NCBI RefSeq assembly: GCF_030272615.1
Contig: NC_081410.1
Span: forward strand, 254,807,533 to 254,871,532
From: Cryptomeria japonica
Taxonomy: Eukaryota; Streptophyta; Pinopsida; Cupressales; Cupressaceae
Direction of reading: 5' to 3'
DNA length: 64,000 nucleotides
Each line of letters begins with the position of its first letter. Within the stretch, counting starts at the first letter, position 1. The notes beneath the pieces were generated by a model. It searched no databases. It had not been told where the DNA came from and saw only the letters and a list, made by a program, of their open reading frames with translations. A program made the position numbers and the translations under genes. This document shows, piece by piece, positions 1-11,815 of the stretch.

Positions 1-116
1 TCAACATAAAAGCCCGTCACCATCCAAAACCTCCCACATGCCTCAGTCGTAGTCATCAAGTACTTAAGAATAACTTTGTAGCATACATCTCTGACAACAC
101 CAAATTATCCACAATT

Positions 117-620
117 TTAATCCTCTATGTTTAAATGCCGCATGCCTTCAACTTTAAGTTCTTCGTTGTCACTAAATTTTAAAGCCCACTTTGATAAAAT
201 ATCCGCTTCCATATTTCCCATCCGCTTAACATGACTAACCTTGAAATATTCAAATTTATTTAATTCTTCTACGATATTGAAAAATAAATTTTGTAAATTC
301 CATGCTTCAATCGAACCCATATAATTCCTTGAATTATCACCAACGAATCCCCTTCAAGATGTAATTTTGCCACCCTGATCTTCCTACAAAAACCTATTAC
401 CAACAAAGTAGTAGATGCTTCCGCAACATTATTAGTTCCTGGCTCTAGTTTTTTCGCACCCAAACACATCACCTCCCCTTTCCAATCTCTTACAATAAAC
501 TCGCACCTGACGAACCTGAGTTACCTTTTGAAGCACCGTCAAAATTAACCTTCACCCATCCCTCTGAAGGTTTTTCCCACATCACCTTAGACTGAGAAGA
601 AGAGCTGGATTGAACCCAAC
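117..620 (-). pseudogene. LINE-type RNase H fragment (C-terminal end of a pol ORF)
   Basis: This looks like the C-terminal RNase H domain of a plant non-LTR retrotransposon ORF2, which would degrade RNA in RNA-DNA hybrids. Reading the minus strand from about 620, I see WEKPSEGWVKVNFDGASKGN, then GTNNVAEAS, then LEGDSLVIIQ, then VSHVKRMGNMEADILSKWAL. The four expected acidic residues of the D-E-D-D site are all present (FDG, AEA, GDS, EADIL). The reading changes frame near 500 and again near 310, so it is broken. The upstream reverse transcriptase is not in the window, so this is a 5'-truncated copy or a detached domain. A host RNase H-like gene fragment is possible but less likely given the setting. 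Confidence 0.75.
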
Positions 621-1424
621 CACGCCCATTAGCGAGCCTTAATTAAATTGATTTTATTTTTTATTTAAAATTCAAATTTCAATTTTTTCCCTGTCACATT
701 TATAGTTAAATATGTATATATATATATATATATATATTTTCTTCTAAAATTAATTAATTAATTTTTATTATTTAATTAATTTATTCTTGCATAATAATTA
801 AATTATCTTTATTATTTAATTATTTGCTTTTTTTCTCTTGTCTTATTAATTAATTAATTAATTATTTTATTCCAATCTCTCTCTTTTTTTATTGATAATT
901 GGGTCTCTTACGCTTTTGACTGGAGCTTTGAACCAACAGGATCATATTAGGGGACCCCATCCTCCTAGTTATAAATTTTGTAGAGGTATTAACACCTCCT
1001 AGGTTTGGCTCTTGCGAAATTTATACTCCTTATCTCTCCATGCACTTTATCCCTCTGAACTCCTTATATCTCCTTGCTTGTGCACCACCCTCATCTCTCC
1101 ACTCCACCAAGTCTGCCACCTTATCTCTTTGTAGTCCTTGCACCTTCCACCTCTCCTTGACCACCTTATCGCTCAACTCTGCTTTGATCTCCTTCTGTCG
1201 AGTGTTGTGAGTGTCGTCCACTAGACTAAGGCATTAACACCTCGTTCACTGTCAGCATCCCCCCTACCATCGAGACTCCACCGTGGACTTCATTGCCTTG
1301 TTATTAACACCAACAAATTGGTCATTCGCACAAATAGTGTCTACGAGAGTGCCTGCAGACTATGGGTCTTAAACTCAAGACAACTTGATAATTAGGCTCA
1401 TGATGAACTGTCACACTACAGGGT
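621..1424. other. AT-rich intergenic stretch, no gene seen
   Basis: The first 280 bases are rich in TTAATTAA-type runs and contain a TA microsatellite. The rest is ordinary non-coding sequence. The AT-rich style resembles the 5' parts of the Ty3 LTRs elsewhere in the window and the flank just right of 23008, so an old interrupted LTR is possible but not shown. Confidence 0.5.
715..737. repeat. (TA)n microsatellite
   Basis: About eleven uninterrupted TA dinucleotides in an AT-rich region. Confidence 0.9.
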
Positions 1425-1429
1425 GAAAC
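1425..1429. repeat. Target site duplication, left copy (copia-type element)
   Basis: GAAAC directly precedes the 5' LTR and recurs exactly at 23004-23008 directly after the 3' LTR. Confidence 0.9.
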
Positions 1430-1566
1430 TGTTGGCATTATGATGCATCTTGTATGATCGGTGAAATGGTTGTCATTGTTGGCAACATCATCTTCTAAGT
1501 CTCCAGAGTCAATCGATAAAGTAGTAAAGGGTAACCGGTGAACAACAAGAGTCCTTATTCCTATCA

Positions 1567-1720
1567 GCAGTGAGTAGACAGGTATACAAAGGTTAACCAG
1601 CTAAGCAGTGACTAGACTGGTATACATGAGTTAATCGACTAAGCAATGAGTAGACCGGTATATAGGAGGTAGCTGGCTAAGCAGTAGTAGACTGGTATAC
1701 AGGAGGTAATTGATTAGGAA
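1567..1720 (+). repeat. 38-bp tandem repeat in the 5' LTR, about 5 units
   Basis: Units start near 1567, 1605, 1643, 1681 and 1716. Each carries GCAGTGAGTAGACCGGTATA-like sequence followed by a GGTTAACCGGCTA-like segment. The same array occurs in the 3' LTR. The position in U3, upstream of the presumed start site, would suit an enhancer-like array, but that is inference. Confidence 0.8.
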
Positions 1721-1959
1721 TAATTGGACCGATACATAGGCGACAACTAAAAATATAGGAGTCTCAACTGACAGACTTAGAAATATCTAAATAACATCCA
1801 GTTGAACCGATAGTCTTCCCTTTTCAATCGGCGAGCTTATTGGCATGAACGGTTGTCTTGACCGATATTCCCGGAATGATTTTTGGAGAGAAATTTGAGG
1901 CGCGGTAACTGATTTTTGAATTTGATTTTTGGAGGGAAAGTTGGCACCAGAATTAAAGG

Positions 1960-1975
1960 TTAATATATACACATC
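1960..1975 (+). promoter_or_regulatory. Possible TATA region of the 5' LTR
   Basis: TTAATATATACACATC is the best TATA-like match in this LTR and is conserved at 22311-22326 in the other LTR. No transcript evidence is available. Confidence 0.4.
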
Positions 1976-2652
1976 ATTCATTCTGATTGTGTTGTTGTCA
2001 AGGTGAAAAATATTTGTGTGAATGTAAACAAGGGGAGCAAAATAGAGTGCAATAGATAGAGGTATGAATTAGTGAAGCTGACACCGATTAGAAGAATAAA
2101 GCATGCAAAGTGGATCTATGAGACAAAGGTAGTATCATTAGATAGATCAATCATCTTTGTTTCCTTCTAACAATTGCAACATTGTAAATCCTTTAACAGG
2201 GTGAACCTTAACCGGTTCTTTATGTAAAATCTCTTAACTGAGTCACTTCAGATATGAAGTTGTAAAATCCTCTAGCAACGTGAACTTTAACAGGTTCTAA
2301 GGTATTCTTAATCGGATACCAATCACTTCTAACAGGATGATGTTCTTAGAAAGAACTGGTTGTAAGCTCTTAATAGGGCACTCTTTTTCACTGTAGTAAA
2401 AGAGAATATGGGTTATCCCCGCCGTGGTTTTCTCCCTCTAACCGAGGGTGTCCATGTATAATTGCTAGTGTTATGTGGTGCTTATTTTTGCATGCAAATC
2501 TCTTTTCTTTGATGTTCTATGATTTCATGATTTATACAATGTTTAAGTTTTTGGAAGGATAGTTGCAGACCGGTCAGTTTGAATGTTTGAATTGTAAATA
2601 AACTGTTTTGACTGATTCACCCCCCTCCCAGTCACTGGTTAATACTAACAAT

Positions 2653-2664
2653 TGGTATCAGAGC
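2653..2664 (+). other. Primer binding site (initiator Met tRNA)
   Basis: TGGTATCAGAGC lies two bases after the 5' LTR and is complementary to the 3' end of plant tRNA-iMet, the usual primer of copia elements. Complementarity stops after these 12 bases. Confidence 0.9.
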
Positions 2665-2708
2665 TTAAGTCCTCTGAAGAAAAGTTTGACAACTTGAGGA
2701 AAAAGATC

Positions 2709-3680
2709 ATGGAGGAATACTGGTATCATAAGAAGATTGATGAATCTAATGAAATGATTGGTCAGTTGAAGGAGAGACTAAGAAAATCACTTTCTAAAAG
2801 AAAGGAACTAGCTCTATAACTAAATGAGAGTCAGGATATTATAGATCAACTCTCTGAACAAAGTGGATCAGAAGAAGCAAAAGAAGTAGTCTCATAAATG
2901 ATGGAAAAGATTAAGAAGCTGACTGAAAAAATAACATATCTAAAAAGAGAGCATGAAAATCAGGCCCTGAGAATGACTGAAATACTAGAAGCCAACATGA
3001 TAGCAGATGAAAGAAAAAGAGATGCAGAAGAAGTTTTTGTCAAAAGATGAAAAAGCCAAAAGGCTTGCTGAAGAAGCCCTAAGAGAAAATGATGCAATCA
3101 TCATTGAAAAAGATGAAGAAATCTGAATTCTCACTCAGGAGAATGAATACATGCATGAGCATCTGCATGAAAAAGCAGAGGAAAAGGAGAAGATAACAAA
3201 AGAGATTGAACAACTCAAAAAATGAGTTGAAAGCTGCAAATGAGAAATAAAAAGCTGAGAAAATTTAATGAAATCTCTGAGAAGATAGATGAACAAGTAA
3301 AAGCACAGAGGAGAACAAAGGAGACAACCGGTCTTGGTTACTCCGATACAGGTCCTATGGAAACTAAAGAATCATCTAAATCCAAAAGGATGATAAAATG
3401 AACAATTCAGTAATGAAAGGTATGAAGTTTTCTAAATCTTCTTGCAATCATTGTGGTAAACTAGGTCATAAGTTTGATGTCTATAGAAATCAACCGGTTA
3501 GTCAAAATAAGTCTTTCACCTTTGATGGTTATTGCTATAATTGTCACAAGTATGGTCACAATACTTATAAGTGTAGATCTCAATCTAGCAACATGTCTAA
3601 TAGAAGAAGCTTTAATGTATATTGCTTTACATGCAATAAATATGGACACAAAGCTGAAGAATGCATGTTCAAGCCAAATG
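2709..3680 (+). pseudogene. gag-like protein, 5' part (coiled coil plus zinc knuckles), split by element A
   Basis: Gag forms the particle and packages element RNA. The start chosen is ATG at 2709, about 45 bases after the primer site. The first 600 bases read as a Glu/Lys-rich coiled coil with in-frame stops and frameshifts. From 3398 an open stretch carries a row of zinc knuckles. The first is degenerate (CNHCGKLGHKFDVY, last Cys replaced). The next two are intact: CYNCHKYGHNTYKC and CFTCNKYGHKAEEC. The frame runs up to 3680, where element A is inserted, and continues after 17254. The coiled-coil N-terminus differs from the usual copia UBN2 gag, so assignment rests on the knuckles and position. 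Confidence 0.75.
3676..3680. repeat. Target site duplication, left copy (element A)
   Basis: AAATG directly precedes the LTR of element A and recurs exactly at 17255-17259. With one copy removed, the gag reading frame continues unbroken across the site. Confidence 0.93.
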
Positions 3681-4857
3681 TGTATACACCTAAAAATGGT
3701 CTGAAGATAATTAATTAAATAAGCAATTATTTAATTAATCTCCCTTCCTAATTTAATTGAATTCATTAGAAATTTGATTAAATTCTCCCTTTCTTCTACT
3801 TATTAATAAATCTAAGGATTTATTTAATAGGTTCATTTCAATAGTTCCCTTTGATTAATTAATTCAAATTAATTAATCAACCCCCCATTTAATCAATTAT
3901 TCTAATCCCCTAATTAATTAAAACTAATAAATTTATGAGTTGTTGAAAATTAATTAGTCTTTTCCTATTATTTGAATTTTTAAATTCAAATTACCCACAT
4001 GCCTCCTAACTTCTAACCACCTAACCTAACCATCCCTGTAACCTAACCCATTCCACCTAACCTTGGGTTTAACTAACCCTATCCTATCTTGCACATCCTA
4101 ACCTCCTTATCCTAACCTCCTATGGGTTGGATATTCTCCCATTGAGACACATGGCACTTTGGCCACTTGTCTCCTCTCTTGGACACTTGCCCTCTTATGA
4201 GAAAGGCTCCTTGACACTTGTCACCATAGATATGACAAGTGTCCCTTCCTCCAACTTCTTCTCCAGCCTCCTCCAATTTCACCCTTGATATCTTCAGACT
4301 CAATCTTGACCGTTGATTCCTGCCACCTCACCCCTGGCCTTGGAAATCCTATAAATATCCCCCATTTTGGAGCACAAAGGATCCCATCTCATTATCAATT
4401 TAGGCATTGATACTATAGGCATATTCATTCTAGCATATCATTTGAGAATTGTTATTATAGGCAATTCCATCTTAGATCTAGCTTAATTTGACCATTTTCT
4501 AGAATAATTGTTGAATCATGTAGCTTAATCAATCTCTTTTCTAGCTTAATTGCATCATCATCATAGCTTAATTATGCATATAATTAGTTTAATTATCCTC
4601 TTGGATCAATCTAGCATAATCAATCTCATCTATCTTGCATATCATAATCATTTCAAATCCTTCGTCTAGGTGTAGTCAAGTCACTGGGATTGCTTATCTA
4701 GGTCTGAGAGCAAATCCACACTCGTATCTCTTAGGAGGTGATACGTCTCTTTGTCATGGTTTATCTTTCATTTTCTTTTAATTTTCTAACCATGCTTGTA
4801 ATGATCTATTGAGTGTTTGTGTTGCAGTTGCAGGTATCACACTTCATAAGCACGACA
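3681..4857 (+). repeat. 5' LTR of element A
   Basis: It has the same length as its partner at 16078-17254 and matches throughout with scattered substitutions. The first 300 bases are AT-rich, followed by a pyrimidine-rich stretch and a TATA box. Confidence 0.95.
4349..4358 (+). promoter_or_regulatory. TATA box of element A 5' LTR
   Basis: CTATAAATAT is a strong TATA match, conserved at 16745-16754. It implies transcription starts about 30 bases downstream. Confidence 0.75.
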
Positions 4858-4860
4858 TTT

Positions 4861-4878
4861 TGGCACCCACCGTGGGGC
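4861..4878 (+). other. Primer binding site of element A
   Basis: TGGCACCCACCGTGGGGC lies three bases after the LTR. It begins with TGG, as expected for pairing with a tRNA CCA end. I do not assign the tRNA. Element B has a related site differing at three positions. Confidence 0.8.
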
Positions 4879-4956
4879 TGGAAATCTCATTTTTGGCCTC
4901 TTAGCATCATCAAATTTTCAATCTCATAGGTTTTTGGCTGGGTCTAATTCAGAATC

Positions 4957-5053
4957 TCATACAAGTTCCTTTTTAGTATCATACGAGTTTCTTTGTGTAC
5001 TCGTATGAGCATGTGAGAATACTCGTACGAGTAGGTGAGAATACTTACATGAA
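4957..5053 (+). repeat. Leader array 1 of element A, 22-bp period
   Basis: The motif TCGTACGAG or a close variant starts at 4957, 4979, 5001, 5023 and, weakly, 5045, an exact 22-bp spacing. The copy at 5022-5031 is the perfect palindrome CTCGTACGAG. Sequence between the cores is less conserved. Confidence 0.8.
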
Positions 5054-6151
5054 ATTGTGCTTTTGTGTTTTCAAAACAGATTACATTTTAGGGTTTTCAT
5101 GCTTCAATTTGATTATCACTAATGCTAACCCTGGTTTGTTTGTGAAATTTTCTAGCAACCTAACTAGTTTTTGAAGGATGATTGTCGAATATTACACTTG
5201 TCAAAGCTTCATTTCATCAAAACAAACATGACTACTAACGTATCTGTTTTGCAGGTTGCCTAAGGAGAACTCAACCAAACTTTGTGTCTTATTTAAGTTT
5301 TCTAGGCACTTATTTTGCTAATGGTAAATGAACATCTTGTTTTCTATGTTTGAGAAGTTGTCTAAAAGGTAGGAGAGTATTCTCTTGTCCATTTGGACAA
5401 TTAGAAATCCCGACCCTTGAAGCACTTCTATGTTTGAGATTTGATTAGCTTTAGCGGGCCTGTCATAGTGGGAAAAAGTAATCACCCTGTGAGAACGACC
5501 CAAGTGAGTACAACTAGACCTAAGCTTTCTGACTCACTCTAAAAATAGGTCTCTCAGGATTAAAGTCTCAGAGGATGGGATTATTTGAGTTTTCTCTTTT
5601 GAGATCTCTCATATCGTACATTTAGTAGGGCCTCGCGGTCTCAATGATGCTTGTGTGACTACTTCTTGTTTTGGCACCTTGTTGGGCTATAGGCCTCAAT
5701 CGTGCTTGTGCGACTACAAGAGGTAATTTCAAATGGAAACCCTTACTATGAATCCTAAGATAGAAGCTACCCAATTTACCTCCGAAAGGGGGATAATCTT
5801 TGTGCAAGAGAGATAGTAACTCTCCCAAGACACTTGCCATATCGTGCCCCCATAGCATTTGGAGTTGGATAATACGGTGTTGAGAATCCATTGCATGAGA
5901 CTCAATGGCCATATTTTGATTAGCTATTGGGTGAGTACCTAAGTTTGCAAGCAAAGGTTTTCTCTCTCAGCCAACTTCCTTAGGATTTAGCATGTTGTGC
6001 TTGAGGTCACTTATCATATCACGTGTTTGTTGTGTCTTCATCCCTGAAACATAAAATTAGACATCTAAAACTAGAAAACAAAAGCAAAACATCAAACTTC
6101 ATTGATAAAAAATTTGTCCAAACAATTTTTTTGTCTCTATTATGTCCTTAG

Positions 6152-6436
6152 TCGTACGAGTTTTCTAGTTTGTCGTACGAAAAATCTAGTTTATCGTTTG
6201 GTTTGGTGAGAATTGTTGTACGAGTTAGTTTAGTAGAGGATTTTGTGTTATCTTTTGTCATCTAGTTCTGTGAGAAAGCTCGTACGCGTTTATGCCTTTG
6301 TCGTGCGAGATTTCTAGTTTGTCGTATGTGCCTGTCTAAATTGTCATCCAGGGATGTCTAAACTATCGTACAAATTTTTGTCTCTGTCAATCCAGAGCTA
6401 TCTTCTTGCATGTCTTTTTCAGATTTGTCATATTTT
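6152..6436 (+). repeat. Leader array 2 of element A, 21-22 bp period
   Basis: Cores related to TCGTACGAG start at 6152, 6173, 6194, 6216, 6280, 6301, 6322, 6344, 6366 and 6387, with weaker units after and within the gap. The best units read GTCGTACGAGTTTTCTAGTT, so part of the spacer (TTTTCTAGTT) is also repeated. Confidence 0.8.
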
Positions 6437-6971
6437 CTTGGTCAATTTATAGTGAGCATAAACACTTGATATCTATCATTTTGTGCTTAGATTGTCTCCT
6501 TGGTTCGCTTGGTCAAGGTCAAGTTATCTTCTGTCAAATCGGATTCTAGAAATAGACACCTCAAAGATTTTCAAGTATTCATCTTCAAAAAATTCAAGAT
6601 CTAAACATCTCAAAGTGCATTATCACCCTCTTTGATAAACTGATCACTCAAAACATAGTTTCTCATTAGGATCTATCATCCTCTATCACAAAAGTACAAC
6701 ATTTGGTCAGGACAACCTTGTCCCACATCGTAGGATATATCATTCCTATTGGACTTGGTTATATCAAAATCATCATCATTGCACTCCAAAACCGAAGATT
6801 GAAAAACTTGTAAACACTTGAATCATCTTTTCATGTCATATCACTCTATCATATCTACATTGGCAGTTGATCACTTATCGAAACAACTCTTAGACAATTG
6901 AATCCTTGCACAATATCTAACACACGTGTATGCCCATTTTAACTAGAGCACAAAGACAAAAGATCGCAGAA

Positions 6972-9066
6972 ATGGAAATCAAAACATTGGAAATAACTGA
7001 AGATTATAGAAACATGGAACCCGAAAATGAAATACAAGAAGAAGGGGAAATAACAGAACAACATCTCTGAAAAAACAAACAAGATCCTAAATTCGATAAA
7101 TTTATGGCAAAAATATTGGAGGGAGAAAAAGAAAAATACTTCCTAATGTTAGCTAAATCTAGTGCTACACTCCCCCAAGATTTTGATGTGAGAAAATTAG
7201 CACAAAAGAGAAGAGTCTCTTCCCCTAATAATGAATGATGTGAGTATATTTTTGGTCTCAAAATTAATGGCACATAAATTCTTGATAACACAAGAACTAA
7301 TGAGGAAACTTCCATTCCCAAAAAGGACGATGTAGAAATTCTCAACCATGTCAAATATAATGAAGACATGAGAAGGGGTCAAGATGACACAAGAAGAGAT
7401 CAAGATCATACTAGAACACACACTCATGGTTATACAAGGACAAATCATGTTGACAATCCCATCACAGCTCTTACACAACAAATACAAACACTACAAACAC
7501 AAATTCAAGATATGGAGAGAGGAACTGTTAGAAGATACTCGCTTCAAGAAATCTGTCTTACCCATTTGACAGAAATCTAAACATGATGCCATTTCCTACA
7601 GGTTGTGAAACTCCTCGATACGATAAATATAATGGAAGCACTGATCCCCAGGATCATATACAAGAATTTTGCATGTTGAGTATGGAGTTTGCACATGAGG
7701 ATACCTACCTGATAAGATTATTTCCAAAGAGCTCAAGTGGACTAGCTATGGAATGGTTCTCCAAAATTCCACCTAGAATTAGATCATTCACAAATTGGTG
7801 GATAATTTTGTTGCACAATACTCTTACAACATTCAACATGAAGTAACAATGCTCAATTTATGTAACACTAAACAAAAGAGTGGAGAACCTTTCATGACGT
7901 TTCTACAGAGATAGAGATGATTAGCTTCACAATATCCTCAAACGGTGCTGAAATACGAGAAGATAGACATATTCATTGACAACCTAAATGGACAAATGAG
8001 TTATCATCTAAAAATTCAATGCCATCAAAATTTTGAAAAGATGATTGATAATGGTATTAGAATGGAAGAAGCTATGGTAAAGAAGGGTGAGTTGAAGCTA
8101 TACAAAGAAGGTATTAATCCTCCTAACAAAAATATTAGCAACAATAACAATGATAAGCCTAAATTTTGGAATATAAATCAAAATATCGTCAATGATGGAA
8201 TAGTGGATAACAACAATGTAAAACCAAAACAACCAGTTTTCAATTTATCCACTTACTCAGCAACAACTCAACAAAACAACAATCACCAAAAATCAACTTT
8301 CAACAATTTCTTCCGAAGGAAATTTACAAACATTGGTGAACCAATTGGGTTAGCACTAAAGACACTTCTCACAAACAAATTGATTATGTTTCCAGAAGGA
8401 AGGAACTACGAACCTCAAGTGAAACCCTCTTGGTGGAATGATAATCATTATTGCAATTTCTATCGAAAGGGATATCACATAGATAATTGTCATAGGTTGA
8501 AACATGCCATCCAAGATTTAATTGATAATGGAGTAATAACTGTGGATGGACATATGACAAACAAATCTCATACAACTTTTAAAATTCTACTTCCAAACTA
8601 TGAGAAGGGTGAATCATCAGCAACAAATAATGGTAAGGGTAAAGCAAAGGTAAACTACGCTCATACATATGATAATGTGGTAAATGCGATTGTAGTTAAA
8701 GGAAAGCAACATCAAGAACCTACTCATTCTATCACAAGAAGAAAAGCTAAAGTTGTTTTTCCGGGTCCTACCACTAACATGTCATCCACTGCAAAACAAT
8801 ATAATCAAGTGGAGCGATTGCAGAAAATGCTCGTGCAAATATCCATCTTAGAACTTTTAAAGCTTTCACCTACACACAAAGAAATTATTGAACGAGCATT
8901 AGTAGATACAACAATGTCTAAAGATATTGATATAGATCAATTCCAAACCATGGTGGGACACCTCACAACCCCTCACTGCTTATCATTCACTGAAGAAGAT
9001 GACATGTCCTTGCAACATCCCCATAATGATCCTTTGCATATCAAAGTCCTCATTCATAAGATGTGA
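6972..9066 (+). pseudogene. gag of element A
   Basis: This is the structural protein of the Ty3 particle. ATG at 6972 opens a frame that aligns in outline with gag of element B (for example TLPQDFDV against KLPEDFDT). The retrotransposon gag core lies at about 7560-7960 (DKYNGSTDPQDHIQEF, then AMEWFSKIPP). A degenerate zinc motif occurs near 8450 (CNFYRKGYHIDNC), where B keeps a better Cys-His-His-Cys form. In-frame stops occur in the N-terminal part, the frame changes near 7555, and further stops fall near 7910. From 7945 a stretch of 373 codons is open. The tail (SILELLKLSPTHKEI) is shared with B. Confidence 0.85.
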
Positions 9067-9072
9067 GTTAAA

Positions 9073-9365
9073 CGTGTCCTAATAGATGGTGGAGCTAGCT
9101 TAAATATTTTCTCTTTGAGTCTTGTCTGTGCTCTAGGTTATTCAGAAGATGCAGTCGATCCCCCAAAAAAGATCACCATCAAAGCGTATGATGAAGAAGA
9201 GCGTTCCTCTAAAGGAATTGTGATGTTACCCATCCGAGTGGGACCTTTGCAGAAAGACACAACATGCCAAGTTATAGACTTGGACTTATCATACAACATA
9301 CTCTTGGGAAGATCCTGGATACAGACATACAAGCTGTTCCATCCACATATCATCAGTACCTAAAA
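9073..9365 (+). pseudogene. Aspartic protease domain of element A
   Basis: This retropepsin-like domain would process the gag-pol precursor. The active-site strand reads VLIDGGASLN, with Asp followed by Gly-Gly-Ala rather than the common Ser/Thr-Gly-Ala. The second conserved strand reads YNILLGRSWI. Between them, KKITIKAYDEEERSSKG is almost identical in B. The frame changes after the second motif. The Asp is retained, so the domain is recognisable, but the ORF around it is broken. Confidence 0.8.
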
Positions 9366-10910
9366 TTTCCCTACAATGGGCAGGAAATCATGATCTCAAT
9401 AGATTCAAATCCATTTCAGTACTGGATTAATCTCAAACCTGCTCAAGAGGTCATTGTTCCTCATAATAGGGAGGCATCATCTTCAAAGACACAAACCAAA
9501 GAAAAATCACTTGCCTCAATTTTGTCAAGTATGGAAAAACAAATGCAGCTAAGAGATCGAGGGAGTGAAGAATATTCAATATCACAACTACCACTCTCTC
9601 CTAAGTCCTATGGAAAACCATCAAACTCTAAACAACAACCAATTGTGAAACATCTTCCAATATTTGATGGAGCATTTGTTAGTGCTGGGACCTTATCATA
9701 GGAAACACAAGACAAAGATGTACTACAGTGGCTATACAAGGATGAAGAAGTCCAACAAAAGATCAACAATGTCCGCATACCTATAGAAAATTATGGAAAA
9801 GGATTTAACATTCTTCAAAAAATGGGATAAACTGGAATAGGTCCTATAGGAAAAAGAAACGAAGGTATCTTAGAACCTATCCAACCTCACACTCTGCAGG
9901 CTACAGAAAAAGAAGGCTTTGGGTATGGACAAGTTACTCTACCAGAGGATACATCGTCTAGCCAACAACAAGAGGAATTTGAAAACAAACAAAAACAACT
10001 TGCAATTAAAAGGGAAGAAGCATCTCCCAAGAAACAAGCACAAGCAAACATGAAATGGCAAAAGAAGCAAGCTTCAAATCAACAGGAAAAACAAACTAAA
10101 AGCACCTCCCAAGAAGCATTAACTCTCAATCAAAACAAGCACGAACCTAGTACTAATCAAGGAGAGCTCATAGCAAGGTTGACAAAACTCAATCTCATCC
10201 AGAAGAGGTTGAATATTAAAGAAGAAAAGATATAGCAATAAAAACTGAAGAAACAAATCAAACACTATATGAACAAATCTGTAGATTGCAAGCTGCAAGT
10301 GAGATAGATTCTAATGAATGGGAATGGGATTCCTATCACTCTGAATAATTAATTGAAGAAAATTGCTTTGAATAAAATTTAGGAGTCAATGTAGTTCACA
10401 CGTATGCAGGGCAAATATTAGGAACTAGCCCACTTGAATTAGAATCACATTCGATTGACTTGGACTTAATCGAGGATGATTAGGAGTTCCTTGTGCGAGG
10501 TCATTTTGATGAGAATACCATTCTAGAAATTGACATACATATCAAAAAATTTGACACATCTATCATGACCCTTGATACCCTCAAAACATCTCAAACTGAT
10601 GACCCCCTACCTCTAATCCACCCTGAACTTATTGAGTGGGAAAATGAAAGACATACTGCCATTGATACCTTTCCTAATGACCATGCCATATCTATATATC
10701 TTAATGCAATTGAACCTGCAACAACTTTCACCATGAATGTCAACAACGCATCTTCCAGTCAAGCGGGTGCCAAATCTCCCAGTCCTAAAAAGGAAAATAA
10801 AGAAAACAATATCAGGTCTAATGCTGAAAACCATTTCTTGGCAACATTAGATCAGGAAAAAGTAAAAATAAAGGACACATCTAGCAGTGAAAACCTCCTC
10901 GAGGCATTGT
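9366..10910 (+). pseudogene. Protease-RT linker of element A with G-patch-like motif
   Basis: This is a low-complexity, Gln/Lys/Ser-rich region with several stops. Near 9791-9880 it reads YGKGFNILQKMG, a stop, then TGIGPIGKRNEG, matching the glycine pattern of G-patch domains, which bind RNA or RNA helicases. Element B has the same motif without the stop. The remainder is acidic (ENERHTAIDTFPNDH) and not recognised. It is bordered by the protease before and RT after. Confidence 0.6.
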
Positions 10911-11815
10911 AAGATGGGAGATTTGACACTTTACCTGCACACTATCAAGAAAGGTCATCCATTTTGATTAAACCAACAGAGGCAGTTGACATTGGGACAA
11001 TAGAGCAACCAAAGATTCTCCATCCAGTGACTTCTCTGTCAGAGCAAGAAATGCAACAATATATGGAATTCTTCAAACGATGACAAATCAATTTTGCCTG
11101 GTCCTATGCTGAGATGCTAGGGTTGGATCTAGAGCTTATTATGTATCACTTAAATGTCAGTCCAAGAGCCAAACCAGTTAAAGAAAAATTAAGGAAGATG
11201 CATCCTCATATTGCTCTTCTAGTCAAAGCAGAACTACAAAAATTACCGGATGTCGTATTCATCAGACCTGCAACATATCCTTAATGGGTATCCAACATCA
11301 TTCCTATTTCCAACTGGATAAAAGTATCACAATATGCACAAACTTCAGAGATCTTAATAATGCATGTCCAAAGGATGATTTTCCTTTGCCTAACATTGAC
11401 ATCATTGTGGATTTAACTGCTGGACACTCCATGTTTTCTCTAATGGATGGTTTCTTCGGATACAATTAGATTAAAATACCACCTAATGATCAAGAAAAGA
11501 TGACTTTCACATGTCTGTGGGGTACTTTCTACTGGAATGTCATGCCCTTTGGACTAAAGAACGCAGGTGCTGCATATCAGAAAGCTATGACAACGATATT
11601 CCATGGCATGATGCATACATTCATGGAAGATTATGTGGATGAAATATTGGCCAAATCATACAATAGAGAAGACCATATAGGAATACTAGAAAATATATTT
11701 GACAGGTTAGAAAAGTATAAGCTACGACTCAATCCCAAGAAATGTGCCTTTGGTGTTACTCAGGCAAGCTATTGGGATACATTGTTTCAGCTAGAGGTAT
11801 CTAAGTAGATCCAAC
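10911..11815 (+). pseudogene. Reverse transcriptase of element A, catalytic motif altered
   Basis: This domain would copy element RNA to DNA. Recognisable blocks are RAKPVKEKLRKMHP, then FRDLNNACPKDDFPLPNID, LMDGFFGYN, WNVMPFGLKNAGAAYQKAM and EDYVDEILAKS. The last block is the catalytic YxDD box, in which the second Asp is replaced by Glu, expected to abolish or strongly reduce activity. Several stops interrupt the frame (near 11083, 11281, 11468 and 11806). Element B retains YVDD at the same place, so this is a change in A. Confidence 0.9.

Larger units (their letters stand above)
1430..2650 (+). repeat. 5' LTR of copia-type element
   Basis: It pairs with 21780-23003 along its whole length, with TG at the start and CA at the end. 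Differences are mostly point changes, for example GTATGATCGG against GTATGACCGG. It contains five copies of a 38-bp tandem repeat, and a TA-rich promoter-like stretch about 700 bp before its end. Confidence 0.93.
4879..6971 (+). other. Untranslated leader of element A
   Basis: This stretch of about 2.1 kb between primer site and gag has no sustained reading frame in any strand that matches a known domain. Its notable content is two arrays with a 21-22 bp period built on TCGTACGAG, listed separately. Confidence 0.7.

Noticed and set aside
4112-4303. Similar minus-strand frames at 4112-4303 and 16510-16719
   Set aside because: They are the same segment of the two LTRs of element A, so their similarity reflects LTR identity and not a conserved gene.
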